Shown: positions 29,076-38,910, counted from the stretch's first letter. The stretch: 64,000 nt of DNA from Durusdinium trenchii (GCA_963970005.1 CAXAMN010022884.1:391289-455288), one strand, 5' to 3'. Program-made: numbers and translations. The notes: generated by a model from the letters alone, not told the origin.

Positions 29076-29529
29076 TGGGTTGGTGGCAAGCGGGAGGAGG
29101 AGGAGGAGGACGGAGGAGCGGATACCAGACAAAAAATAGAAACCCCACACGTCAATGTGGGGAAATATTCCAAACGCCCAATCACTTGCTTCCCTCTTCA
29201 ACTCATCTACTTGATCTTCCACTCACGTCCTCCTTCAGGGGCTCAATGTCTCGATCTTTTTTCACTTGGATTTGCACTCATTCTCCTGCCTCAAAGCTTC
29301 AGCGTGCTTCTTTTTCAGCGCCTCGTATCCATTGTTTTTTTTGCGAATGCGTAGGGAAGGTTTCTCACTTAACTCTGGGAGCCTTGTTCGCGACTCGTTG
29401 TCGTAAGCGACCGCAACCGTTTGCTACCGTCCGCGGGCGGGGCGCTATGGCACTCACATTGGGCGAAGGTTTTGGAGAGGGTTTTGGATGGACGTCAGAT
29501 CCGTGTGAAATAGCTAGGAAACGTGCAGA

Positions 29530-29775
29530 CACTCCACCAACAACAACAACAACCACCAACAACATCCACCAACAACAACCACCAACAACAACCACCAAAT
29601 CCACCAGCCAACAACATCCAGCAGCCAACAACATCCACCACCACCACCACCACCACCACCACCACCTCTACCACGACCACCACCCCCGCCAAGAACAACA
29701 ACAACAACAACCAACCACAACCACAACCACCACCAACAACAACATCCACCAACAACAACCACCAACCACCAACCA
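29530..29775. repeat. CAA/CCA-rich microsatellite
   Basis: Long runs of CAACAAC, CCACCA and mixtures fill this stretch. Both strands give low-complexity frames (Gln/Thr/His-rich on plus, Gly/Val/Trp-rich on minus) that should not be called as proteins. Confidence 0.9.
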
Positions 29776-29783
29776 CTCTCCGA

Positions 29784-30235
29784 GGGGTCGGATGTACTCA
29801 GGCGCAGCGCTTGGTGCTCTTGAGAGGGTCGGACGTACGCCCTGGGGCTCCGCCGCGCAAAAGGCTTGGCGTTCTCTGGGTCACCGCCGCGTGTGATTTG
29901 CGTGGCAGGCGCAGAACTTGGCGCTCTCCAAGGGGTCGGACACACGGGCCTGGGGCTCCTGTGGGTCGAGTCGCCGCCACTGCGCCGCTGGGAACTGCGT
30001 GGGTCGGACGCACGCCCTGGCGCTCCTGGCTCGCCGCCTCTTGCGTGGCGTGGCAGGCGCAGCACACGGTGCTCTTCAGAGGGTCGGATGTACGCCCAGG
30101 GCTCCTGGGTCGCCGCCGCTGCGCCGCTGTGATTTGCGCTTGCAGCACTTGGCGCTCTCCAAGGGCTCGGACGCACGCCCTGGGGCTCCAGCTGGGTCGC
30201 CGCCGCTGTGCCGCTGTGAACGGCTGCAAAGAGCT
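29784..30235 (+). repeat. GC-rich satellite, about 5-6 units of 70-105 bp
   Basis: Each unit carries 'gggtcggacg(t/c)acgccc', 'ggggctcc', 'gtcgccgccgctgcgccgctg', 'tgatttgcgtggcaggcgcag' and '(c/a)ttggcgctctcc'. Unit lengths vary through internal deletions. Related units occur inverted at 28.4-28.6 kb and, much diverged, at 2.6-2.9 kb. Confidence 0.8.
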
Positions 30236-30709
30236 CGGCTGAGCGCGCATCACTTCTCAACCCTTAGTTTGCGACTTTCCTGCCTTGGAAACTGGTCGCG
30301 CCTGAAGTGCTTCGTCTTTCGTTTCTGTCTCATTTTTGCTCAAAAGCGGTGTCACTGTACTTTCTGTGCTTCGTGCTTCTGTGGACTGGGTCTCTCTGAT
30401 CTCTCCACCTGCACCAGACGACCGAAGCTGCGCGAACTGCAGTGCCCAAGCCAGGAGCCATCACTAGCAGTCCCAACGCAACCGCTGCCCCAAGCGCCAA
30501 CTTCTTCATCCGAGACGGCGCATGACCTTCAGGAGGGACGTCGGTGTTCACCGGAGCCAAACCAACAGCAGCAGCAAATGCATCCCAAGCCCGAGGCGTG
30601 GTCACCGCCTTGGTCAGCAGGTCAGCACACAAGTCTAGAACATGGCTGCGGAGCCGAAGGTGTCTTGTACGCCAAGGCCCAGTGGGAGCATGCAGCAGCT
30701 GCAAACCTG
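30236..30709. other. No supportable gene
   Basis: Plus and minus open frames overlap here without recognisable motifs. The stretch separates the satellite from the foldback and minisatellite block. Confidence 0.4.
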
Positions 30710-30789
30710 AGAGGAGTTCCCTGCCGCCCAGTTCCCTGCCCCCCAGTTCCCAGTCCCCTGTCCCAAGTTCCCTGTCCCCATTTTGCTGC

Positions 30790-31566
30790 CCCCACGACTT
30801 GAGGCTCTACATACAGTAGTTGGAGATCAGCCTCGTCTGAGATCGACTGTAGGCCTTGATCAGCGACTTGAGGTTCTACATATTATAGTTGGAGATCAGC
30901 CTCGTCTGAGATCCACCTGCAGGCCTTGATCAGCGACTTGAGGGCCTGCATAGTTGGAGAATAAAATCAGGCCACCCTGCTCCATGTTGGTGTCCCAGCT
31001 CAAGCTTCAGAAAAAGAACGAAACTGCTGATCTCAGACAGAGCTAGCTGATCTCAGACGAAGCATTAGCCTGCTCAATGTTAATGTCCCAGCTCAACCTT
31101 CCGAAAAAAAAACGAAACTGCTGATCTCAGACAGAGCTGATCTCAGACAAAGCATTAAGAAAAAAAGCAGCCGCCCTGCTCAATGTTGGTGGTATCAAAG
31201 TCAAATCAGGAAGCATGAAATGAAAACGCCGCCCTCAAAGATGCAGCATTAAATCATTAGTGGTTAAGTGAAAACGCCGCCCTCAATGATGAATTAACAA
31301 AAGCTTGGGTTACAGAACGCTGCCAGAACATCGTCTCCTGCAAAGCAGCTGACTTGGGGCCATCATTCAAGGCGGCGTTTTCACTTACTGTAACCCCTAA
31401 TGATTTAATGTTGTATCTTTGAGGGCGGCGTTTTCACTCCATGCTTCCTGAATTTATTCTCCAACTATGTAAGCCCTCAAGTCGCTGATCAAGGCCTACA
31501 GGTGGATCTCAGACGAGGCTGATCTCTGACTATGTAGAACCTCAAGTCGCTGATCAAGGCCTACAA
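30790..31566. repeat. Nested foldback (large inverted-repeat) element
   Basis: The left arm (30790-30975) carries 'gttggagatcagcctcgtctgagat' and 'ccttgatcagcgacttgag', split below the 20-base limit as they read. The right arm (about 31455-31566) carries the same phrases inverted. Inside, 'gaaaacgccgccctcaaag' with 'attaaatcattag' (31220-31290) is inverted at 31370-31440. A directly repeated segment ('cgaaactgctgatctcaga') lies at 31.01 and 31.11 kb. The arms also contain internal tandem duplication. A further copy of the outer arm is at 33665-33728. Confidence 0.75.
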
Positions 31567-31589
31567 GGGAATTAGGGAAAAGGAACGGC

Positions 31590-32240
31590 TTGGGGACAGG
31601 GACGCGCGGAGAGGGAACTCAGGACAGAAAACTTGGGACAGGGAACTGGGGGCAGGGAACTGGGACAGGGAACTGTGGCAGGGAACTGGGGGCAGCAAAC
31701 TGGGGACAGGGAACTTGTTGGGACAGGGAACTGGGGGCAGCAAACTGGCAACAGGGAACTTGGGACAGGGAACTGGGGACAGGGAACTGGGGGCGGGGAA
31801 CTGGGGCAGGGAACTGGGGGGCAGGGAACTGGGGGGGAGAGGGAACTTGGGACAGGGAAGTGGGGACAGGGAACTGGGGGCAGGGAACTGGGACAGGGAA
31901 CTGGCAGGGAACTGGGGGCAGCAAACTGGGGACAGGGAAGTTGCGACAGGGAAGTGGGGAGGGGGCAGGGAACTGGGCACTACTTTGCGTTGGAAATGGG
32001 CGTGAAAACTGAGGGCCAATTCTGTTCCCCCAGGAGAACTTGGGACAGGAAACTGGGGACAGGGAACTGGGGGCAGAGAACTGGGACAGGGAACTGCAGA
32101 GGGAACTGGGACAGGGAACTGGGAACTTGGGACAGGCAACTCGGGGCAGGGACAGGGAACTGGGGACAGGGAATTGGGGGCAGGGAAGTGGGGGCATAAA
32201 CTGGGGACAGGACTTGGGACAGGGAACTGGGGACAAGGGG
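31590..32240 (+). repeat. G-rich minisatellite (GGGACAGGGAACTGG)n
   Basis: Dozens of about 15-17-bp units built from GGGAACTGG, GGGACA and GGGGGCA run in tandem, with G runs of 3-7 spaced for G-quadruplex formation on the plus strand. One interruption at 31.98-32.03 kb duplicates a segment at 32.47-32.51 kb ('atgggcgtgaaaact' and 'caattctgttcccc'). The Gly/Glu/Leu frames it generates are artefacts. Confidence 0.9.
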
Positions 32241-32661
32241 CGGGAAAGCTGCACAAATGATCCGGGGACCTTCCAGACTACCGTCGTGTTTGGCCAGTTT
32301 GAAATCCCTAGAGCCCTAGAAGCCGAAAAAAACAATTTCATGGCGGTGCCCTCTTGTGTTTCAAAAAGCCTGAAGCACTACTTTGGGTCGTCGAGAGCGT
32401 GTTTTGCTGCTGGCGCAGGTGGAACCATCGGCCGGAGGTGGCAGAATGCTAGATGAAAGAGTGGGACTCTGAAATGGGCGTGAAAACTGTCAACCAATTC
32501 TGTTCCCCCGGGTGTGTCTGCAAAAGGTTTGTTTTCTTTGGTTCAATGCTCGCTGGAGTTGGCTCGGCCTCTATTTTTTCCTTTGTCGATGGCTTCTGGT
32601 TACAGCTTAGCTGTTTGCCAGCAATTGCCAGCAAGCCACAGTAATGAAAACAAAAACGCGC

Positions 32662-33360
32662 ACAAATAGATAGCCTTAAAAAGAATCGTTAAATCGTTAA
32701 TTCGTTAAGTTTGATATTTCAATAAGTATGCTTTGATAGAAAAAAGACCAACTTAATTAATTAATTAATGATTTAATGATTTCAAGCCAGGAAAACGAAA
32801 TGCTCTAAGTGCACGAGTCTCGTGTCTAGAAATTGCAATCTCATTCTGGCGCACTATCTCAGTCAATGTCACACTTTCCGGTTATCTGCGCGAGCCTGTT
32901 GACATAGACGGTCAAAAAGATGCCAGAAAATGAGAAGCTGCTTTTGGCTTCCAGCCGACATGTACGGCTCCTCTTTTGAAGCCAAAATGTAATTCAAAAA
33001 GTGTATCAAAAGCAGGTTCACCTTTAGGTTTTTTGTCTCACGCAAAACTGACCTCCAACGTTTGAGGCAAACACCTGTGGGTCTCAGACAATGCTGATCT
33101 CCAGGTTTCTAAACCTTTCAGGTCTTTGTTTTGGTTGCCAGCTAAGCTCCTGTACAGAACTTGAACTAGAGGAAAAACTCCAAACATCAAAGCTTTTTTA
33201 AAAATCGATACACTGCACTTAGAGCATTTCGTTTTCCGGGCTTGAAATCATTAAATCATTAATTAATTAAGTTGGTCCTTTTTCTATAAAAAAATACTTA
33301 TTGAAAGATCAAACTTAACGAATTAACGATTTAACGCTTTGTTTTTGGCTATCTATTTTG
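32662..33360. repeat. AT-rich foldback element with about 150-bp TIRs
   Basis: The left arm at 32662-32813 and right arm at 33214-33360 are inverted copies with only scattered differences. Shared inverted words include 'cgttaaatcgttaattcgtt', 'ttaattaattaatgattt' and 'aacgaaatgctctaagtgc'. The roughly 400-bp centre has no recognisable ORF, so this is a non-autonomous foldback or MITE-type element. It sits between the two oppositely oriented G/C-rich minisatellite arrays. Confidence 0.85.
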
Positions 33361-33729
33361 ACTTGAAATGAAAAAATGTTTTTTAATAAGAAACAAATAC
33401 TATATACCGTGAAGATTTTCAGCTACTACTACTACTACTACTACTCCCGGGGGACGTAAATTGGCCGGCAAGAATTTCAAGGTTTTGGAGGCCACAATCA
33501 GCTTCTAGAATCCCTCTTCTTTTCTGCAAATGAAGCTTCAAACATGGCTCATCGGAGGGTGAATAATAGATACTATCAAGACACAAGGGTGTGTCAGCTA
33601 CTTTTTGGGCATCTCTGATGGAGGAGGTTGGAGTTCCTTGAAAACAAAAGACGGTGCAAAGAGGTTCTACATAGTTGGAGATCAGCCTCGTCTGAGATCC
33701 ACCTGTAGGCCTTGATCAGCGACTTGATG

Positions 33730-34125
33730 TTCCCCAGTTCCCTGTCCCCAGTTCCAGTTCCCTCCCCCCAGTTCTCTGTCCCCAGTTCCCAAGTTCCCTG
33801 TCCCCAGTTTGCCCCGAGTTCCCTGCCCGCCAGTTCCCTGTCCCAGTTCCCTGCCCCAGTTCCCTGCCCCCACTTCCCTGTCCCAAGTTCCCTGTCCCCA
33901 GTTTGCTGCCCCGAGTTCCCTGCCCCTCAGTTCCCTGCCCCAGTTCCCTGCCCCCAGTTGCCCCCAGTTCCCTGCCCCCAGTTCCCTGCCCCAGTTCCCT
34001 ACCCAGTTCCCTCTGTCCCAAGTTCCCTGTCCCCAGTTGTTTGCTGCCTCCAGTTCCCTGCCCCCCACTTCCCTGTCCCAGTTCCCTGCCCCCAGTTCCC
34101 TGTCCCCAGTTCCCTGTCCCGGCTC
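33730..34125 (-). repeat. C-rich minisatellite, inverse of the 31.6-kb array
   Basis: Units of CCAGTTCCCTGTCCC and CCAGTTCCCTGCCCC run in tandem and are the reverse complement of the array at 31.59-32.24 kb. It is preceded by a copy of the foldback arm (33665-33728). A short piece of the same C-rich unit lies at 30710-30790. The array pair forms an inverted repeat around the AT-rich foldback element. Confidence 0.9.
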
Positions 34126-34234
34126 AAACTCTCAGCAAAGCTGTTGAGTAGGAGGTTCAAGGCTACTTCTTAAAGAGAAGAAGTTGCCTCCTTTGCGCCG
34201 GCGCGTAGCTAGGTTAGTTAGGTTTCTTTGGGCC

Positions 34235-34475
34235 AACTTCGATTTACTCTTGCTTACTCAGGTGGTGTCCTTCGACATTGCTTGAGGTTTCGTCCTGCAG
34301 AGATTTCGAATTTACCGCAAGCTTACTCGAGTGGTGTCCTCAGACATTGCTCCGAGTTTCGAGCTTTGATTTGCCTCTGTTGTGTCCTTAGACACTGCAG
34401 TGTGAATTGCCTTCGATTCACGTAAGCTTGCTGCTCTTGAGTGGTGTCCTCAGACATCGCTTAAGACTCTTGGTT
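34235..34475 (+). repeat. About four tandem units of 45-60 bp
   Basis: Units share 'gtggtgtcctcagacattgc' or a close variant, followed by 'ttgaggtttcg', 'gagtttcga' or similar, and 'gcttact(c)'. No coding function is supported. Confidence 0.65.
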
Positions 34476-34570
34476 TCGTCTCTGTCTTGGTTGTTATTTA
34501 CGTTCTTCGCGCGATCCCTTTTTTGTTTGTAATTTGACTCATCTTGTTCAAAGGTGGGTCTTACTTTCGC

Positions 34571-34830
34571 CATGTCGTCCAAAGAAACAGTTTGTACAAT
34601 CACCCAGTTCATCTACAATGATATTTTGGAGTCCTTTGAAACAAAGGGAATTTTCAGCTTAGCCTCGTCTTGACTTTTTTGATAAGCATGTCAATGAAAG
34701 AAACAGTTTGTACTTGTTTCGCAGTATCTCTATGATGATGTTTTGCAGTCTTTTGAGGCTAAAGGATGTCTGGGAAAATCAATCTCTGTTCGTTTTGGTT
34801 CAATTGGCGATGAAAGGTCTCATTGAAACG
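34571..34830 (+). other. Tandem duplication of a short open reading frame
   Basis: Two copies about 117 bp apart (34571 and 34688) each start with ATG and share 'aaagaaacagtttgtac'. Copy 1 reads M-SSKETV...TQFIYNDILESFETKG and stops after about 34 codons. Copy 2 reads SQYLYDDVLQSFEAKG after a frame change. The amino-acid conservation between copies (Y-[ND]-D-[IV]-L-[EQ]-SFE-[TA]-KG) suggests once-coding exons, but the protein is unknown. Confidence 0.4.
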
Positions 34831-34884
34831 CCTGGCCTGCCCAAAGCAGACTGCCGCAGAGGACTTGCAAGACTCTATCTTTTG

Positions 34885-35150
34885 CGCTTTTTTTTTCCAC
34901 GAGTGCGGACGCCATGTGGGCGGTGTGCCCAGGTCATCGTAGAAGGATAGGAAACACTGCATATTGGTGGGGGAAGCAAACCAAAAACGCCAACACCAAA
35001 CAACCAACAAAACCCCAAAACCCAACGCCAAACAGAAAGCAAAAGCCACCACCAAAGACCCCCAACCAATGTGGGCAGTGTTTCCTCTGTACTGAAGTGA
35101 GACTGGTGAAATAGACGAGCTGCAAAATATCTAAGGGCCTGAATTCACTA
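34885..35150 (-). mobile_element. SINE-like retroposon, copy A
   Basis: Read on the minus strand, it starts near GTGAATTCAGGCCC, passes a GT-rich middle (GTTTGTTTGG-like runs) and ends GGCGTCCGCACTCGTGG followed by a run of nine A. Other copies are at 42.45, 45.93 and 46.89 kb, all in the same orientation with A tails of 6-9. No protein is encoded. The poly-A end is why a retroposon is proposed. Confidence 0.55.
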
Positions 35151-35639
35151 CGGGCAAAATGCTTCTGATCGTGGGCGGTCGCTCTGATCGGCCGTGCTGT
35201 ACCTAAGCTATTCCTGTTTGCTGGTGGGGGGGCTGCAGGAAAACAGGACAACCCATGCCGTGACACTTAAGTTGTGTCTTGCAAAGGCCTTTCCTTTAGA
35301 GACCTAGAGTCTCAGTGAGCCTAAAGCAGACTGTTGCAGAGCATGATCCAGAAGCACAGGTCTGCCGTTCCATTAATCTTGACGCATTCGCTTTTGAATA
35401 GTTGGAGATGAAGGGTCCCCAGCCGCAAGATTCAGTCGTGGAAACGTACTTTCACCAGCCATCCAGAAGCGCAGTTTTGTCGTTCCATCAATCTAAAGGC
35501 TTTCGTTTTTGTTTATTTGGGAACGAATCTGACGCCTGCCACAGGGGATCCAGACATCTGAAACCTTTAGCCTTTAGCTGCGGCAAAGGCAGTGTTGACA
35601 AAGCAAGTGCAGACTTCTCAATTGCAACTTCGCTCCTTA

Positions 35640-36075
35640 AGGGCCAAGGCAAAAGGGAGCGTCCAGATAACCTACCAACTTGGACTTCCGAGTAGCACAG
35701 GGCCTCTGTACATTCGACCCTTCGCACGCCAAGGCGCCAGGGAGCGCCTACTTCGACCTACCCACTTGGACTTCCGAGAGGCACAGGGCCTCTGTAAATT
35801 CGACCCTTCGTACGCCAAGGCGCCAGGGAGCGCCTACTTGGACTTACCTACTTGGACTTCCAAGTAGCGCAGGGCCTCTGTAAATTCGACCCTTCGCGCG
35901 CCAAGGCGTCAGGGAGCGTCCATCCAAGAGGCGCAAGGCCTCTGTAAATTCGACCCTTCGCACGCCAAGGCGTCAAGAAGCGCCTACTTCGACCTACCCA
36001 TTTTGACCTCTAAGAGGCGCAGGGCCTCTGTAAATTCGACCCTTCGTACGCCAAGGCACCAGGGAGCGCCCCTCA
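35640..36075 (+). repeat. Satellite of about 87 bp, five units
   Basis: Units carry 'gcctctgtaaattcgaccct', 'tcgcacgccaaggcgccagg' and 'gagcgcctacttcgacctac' (each quoted at no more than 20 bases). The fourth unit is shortened. One plus frame stays open over adjacent units, which explains several 70-90-codon open frames here. Confidence 0.85.
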
Positions 36076-36284
36076 TCTATGGCCCCCCCCCCGGCCAAGG
36101 GGGCGGCAGTGACAAGAGTGTGCCCCGTGACTGTGGCTCCAAAATGGCGAACGGGAGCAACAATGACGACACAAAGCGACTATGCGTCACACTTAGGGCA
36201 TATTTGCAGGTAGTACTCTGTTGGCAAGTGTCTCGACAGACTCAGCATCTCCATATTGCGGTTCGAGCGCCCTTGAAACGAATG

Positions 36285-36490
36285 AAGACACGCACGCCCC
36301 ATGAACTACGTGAAAAGGTGAAACGCCGCTATGCAAGGTCCTCGGAACTGTACATCTGTACTCTATGTGTTCATCCAAGACCACCTCTTGGGAGGCAGCC
36401 CTGGGTACTGTCTAGCTACTCAGTATTGGCAGCAGAGTCAGCAGAGTCAGTTCGGCAGGTTTGTGGCTTTCTCAGGACCTGCGTGCGAGC
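36285..36490 (-). repeat. 3' flank repeat of LRR genes, copy 1
   Basis: This stretch (with 'gtgaaacgccg', 'gtactgtctagctactcag', 'aggacc') is matched by 43300-43500 ('gtgaaacgccgtt', 'gcgctgtctagctactcag', 'aggacc'). Each lies just downstream, on the minus strand, of an LRR_5 gene (36505-37410 and 43741-44931). The LRR gene and its 3' flank were therefore duplicated as a unit. Confidence 0.6.
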
Positions 36491-36504
36491 TCAGGTCTGT
36501 GCTG

Positions 36505-37410
36505 TCAGGCTTCTCTGCAGTTCGATTCTGCACAACTTCTCATGAGGTCAGCCCACTCCTCATTGCTGTCAGATGGCTTTGGGAGAAGCCGAATCCATTT
36601 TGGGAGTGTGAGTTGCCTGCATGTATCGAAAGCATCGTACTCTGCGTACGTCCCTCTCCAAGTGGCTTTGTTTCCTACTCTAATGAGTGTGCAGAGCTGT
36701 ATGCAGCCAGCAAATGCTCGTTTGTCGATATAGAGCAAGGTGGGTGGGGTGTGTAGTTCACCCAATGAGGTGCAATTCAGAAGGGCGTCTCGCCCAATGC
36801 GCCTCACCGTTTGGCCAGCCGAATCTGTTGCAGCTGCGAGCAGTGGGCAAAGGTGCCCGCCAAAATCTCACTGATTTCTGTTTGTGAGATGTCTACTGAC
36901 CGCAAACGTTTACAATGCTCAAGAGTAACGACTCTATCCCAGCCGGCGAACACCTAGTTCGACACACCCTGGCATTTCGACCGTCATCAGGGAGTAGCAA
37001 CCCTGGAAGGCAGCATGGCCAACGGCGACGACTGTGTCCGGCAACTTGACAATCCGAAGCGAGTGGCAATACCTCCAGGCTTGTCGACTGACCGTGAAAC
37101 CCTGGATCAACTTTGACATGTCGGAGTCGCGCGGTCGAGAAGAAAGCTTTGGCCTCAAGTATCCCAGTATCGTTGGCTGGGACCCTGATAGCTTTTGGGC
37201 AGTCCTCGTACTCAAGTCCCTGAATCTGTTCTTTGCGTTCAACCTGCTGAAAACACTCATGGACGATAAGGCAGAACTGTGTGTTCCACCATAGGTCCTC
37301 CTGCATGGGATCCTGTAGTACTTGGCGCGTGTCGTATTGCGCGTACTCCCTGCTTGGCAGGAGTCTGCACGATCCATGGTCAACTGGACGCAGCAACACG
37401 CTGAACTGAC
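36505..37410 (-). pseudogene. LRR_5/BspA-like protein, frameshifted copy (LRR-A)
   Basis: Pieces in order on the minus strand are: the end of the shared N-terminal domain (LQDPMQEDLWWNTQFCLIV, then KAIRVPAN) in one frame, LRR units (WRYCHSLRIVKLPDTVVAVG, AAFQGCYSL) in a second, FAHCSQLQQIRLAK in a third, and RDALLNCTSLGEL with the C-terminal cap (TWRGTYAEYDAF, LPKWIRLLP). At 36810-36812 the third-to-last join needs AAAA where the sequence has AAA; the 42.1-kb copy has AAAA there and reads through. LRR_5 repeats form solenoids used in protein binding. It lies next to the DND-motif gene of the left element copy. Confidence 0.75.
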
Positions 37411-37685
37411 AGCGAGAAGTAGCTCGCTGATTCCAGCTGAGTCAAGCGTCGGGGCAGCCATCATGACCTCTTTTGGAGAGACAGTGCGTCCCTCGGTCAC
37501 CATCAAAGGGTGCCTCCCAGAAGGCTTTCACATACCTGTTGCTATATAAAAGCATAATTCAGTTACGCGGCGTACTCACTTTGTTCCTCTAGTCTTTGCT
37601 CAAACCTCAAGGGTGGAGGCATTGCTAACGGTAACACCCTGCGCTACTATACCTGAAGCATGGACCCCGGTCATGTGCGATGTGC

Positions 37686-37707
37686 TCCCTAGCCTTTTGG
37701 CTCAAAA
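37686..37707 (+). other. Dinoflagellate spliced-leader-like sequence
   Basis: CCCTAGCCTTTTGGCTCAA matches the conserved dinoflagellate spliced leader apart from one substitution, one missing A and the last base. Genomic leader relics mark cDNA reinsertion in dinoflagellates. A chance match is possible (see rejected items), so this is weak support. Confidence 0.3.
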
Positions 37708-37770
37708 CATACCTCGCCGGGGCACGGGTATACCATCCTTGCCTGGGGCGGCGAATTTCGGTTGTTCTCA

Positions 37771-38910
37771 TCACCGGAGAGGCTTGCCACGCGGGTGAAA
37801 CGAACGGAGCTGGCGCCCAAGTGCTGGTCTTCGAACCACTGCACCCTCGCCATGGGTAAGCGCCGAGCAGGTTCGTCCCTCATAATCGGTCCAGAAGGCG
37901 TCCAATTTACGCACTTTGCCGATGAAATTTGTTTGCAGGAGGATTTGGAGGTCAGTCTGGTGCGCCTTCCGGTCACAGTGCAAGAGGTCAGCTTCCCTCT
38001 GCGCCTTGTCGAGGCGAGCGTAGGAAATCGCAGTGCGGTTGGGGTAAACATTGTTCCCCCCTAAAAAGGTACCTGTGGGGTTTTCAGGGGGCCGCGCCAT
38101 AGCCAGGAGTTGGGAGCGATAGTCTGCAAGATCATCTGCAAGTGTCTCAGCGGTGGAGTGTTGGGTGATTGGACTCGGTCGACCCTGACTCCCTAACGAA
38201 ATGACAAGACCTGCATTGTATTCCAAGTGTGCTTCTGTGACTAGGAGGAGGCCTACCTTCTCCGTGCGCTTTTGATCGTCAGGAGCAAGCCCAACTAGAT
38301 CTGTCCACTGAAGTTGCCTGGTGGCTAAGGCAACTAGGTCAGGCGTCTCAAAAAGAGTGACCGGCACGCAGTCGTTATCTACCAGGCCAAAATGTTGCCG
38401 AGGATACAGGAACCTGGCTATTTCCAGTACGAAGACACCAGCCCAGTAATATGGGACGTCACGGAGCCCATTCTGTTGATTGGCTGTGACCCACAGGACG
38501 TCAGTTTTTTCCTGGTGTGGTCCGACCAACTGGCGACGTGAGGCCCACCATTTCTCGAATGCAGGCCAGTGTGGAACATCCGCAGGATCCCGGTTATCTA
38601 CGATAAGGTAAACCATGTCTTTTTGGCTAATGCGGTCTTGATATTGCAAGAGACACTGGATGACCTCAGGGTAGTTGGGGCCTCGCCCCGACTGATCTAT
38701 GGTCTCATATCCTTCATCCCGATCTATCGGCTGAGATCGAATGCAACTCCTCTGGGCTCTGACCGACAAGACGGTGCCGGCACCACAGGGATCCAAGGTG
38801 GGAGCTCCTAAATCATGTGCCCCGACACAACGAAAGCAACCCAAAGAAATCAGACACTCACCGCACCCAGAGCAATCCCCGAAGTACCCCGCTGTTGCAG
38901 GGAAGGCCAA
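37771..38910 (-). CDS. DND-motif protein (GT-A-like), left partial copy
   Basis: The region around residues 65-300 is closely paralogous to the gene at 57564-59588: YLIVDNRDPADVPHWP, FEKWWASRR, YYWAGVFVLEIARFLYP, LVDNDCVPVTLFE and TEAHLEYNAGLVIS. The D-N-D motif followed by a conserved Glu/Asn/Gly stretch resembles nucleotide-sugar glycosyltransferases of the GT-A fold; that assignment is inference. Homology begins near 38720; the N-terminal part of the frame overlaps an oppositely oriented ORF3 tail and is a fusion artefact. C-terminal similarity stops near 38060, where a frame change is likely. This copy has TAT TAC (Tyr-Tyr) where the other has TAC TAA. Confidence 0.6.
   Translation of the reverse strand: MAFPATAGYFGDCSGCGECLISLGCFRCVGAHDLGAPTLDPCGAGTVLSVRAQRSCIRSQPIDRDEGYETIDQSGRGPNYPEVIQCLLQYQDRISQKDMVYLIVDNRDPADVPHWPAFEKWWASRRQLVGPHQEKTDVLWVTANQQNGLRDVPYYWAGVFVLEIARFLYPRQHFGLVDNDCVPVTLFETPDLVALATRQLQWTDLVGLAPDDQKRTEKVGLLLVTEAHLEYNAGLVISLGSQGRPSPITQHSTAETLADDLADYRSQLLAMARPPENPTGTFLGGNNVYPNRTAISYARLDKAQREADLLHCDRKAHQTDLQILLQTNFIGKVRKLDAFWTDYEGRTCSALTHGEGAVVRRPALGRQLRSFHPRGKPLR

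Noticed and set aside
28426-29222. Three long minus frames of 184-240 codons, rich in Pro-Thr-Asn-Cys-His
   Set aside because: They are the three frames of the 14-bp minisatellite; the period is not a multiple of three, so stops are absent in every frame.
29530-30235. CRISPR-like array
   Set aside because: Repeats are contiguous or irregular, with no unique spacers of constant size, in a clearly eukaryotic context.
31561-32341. Long Gly/Glu/Leu or Ser/Pro/Cys-rich frames on both strands
   Set aside because: Translation of the G-rich minisatellite; low complexity and open in several frames at once.
36130-36160. Second partial spliced-leader-like match on the minus strand
   Set aside because: Only about two thirds of positions agree and the 3' half does not match.
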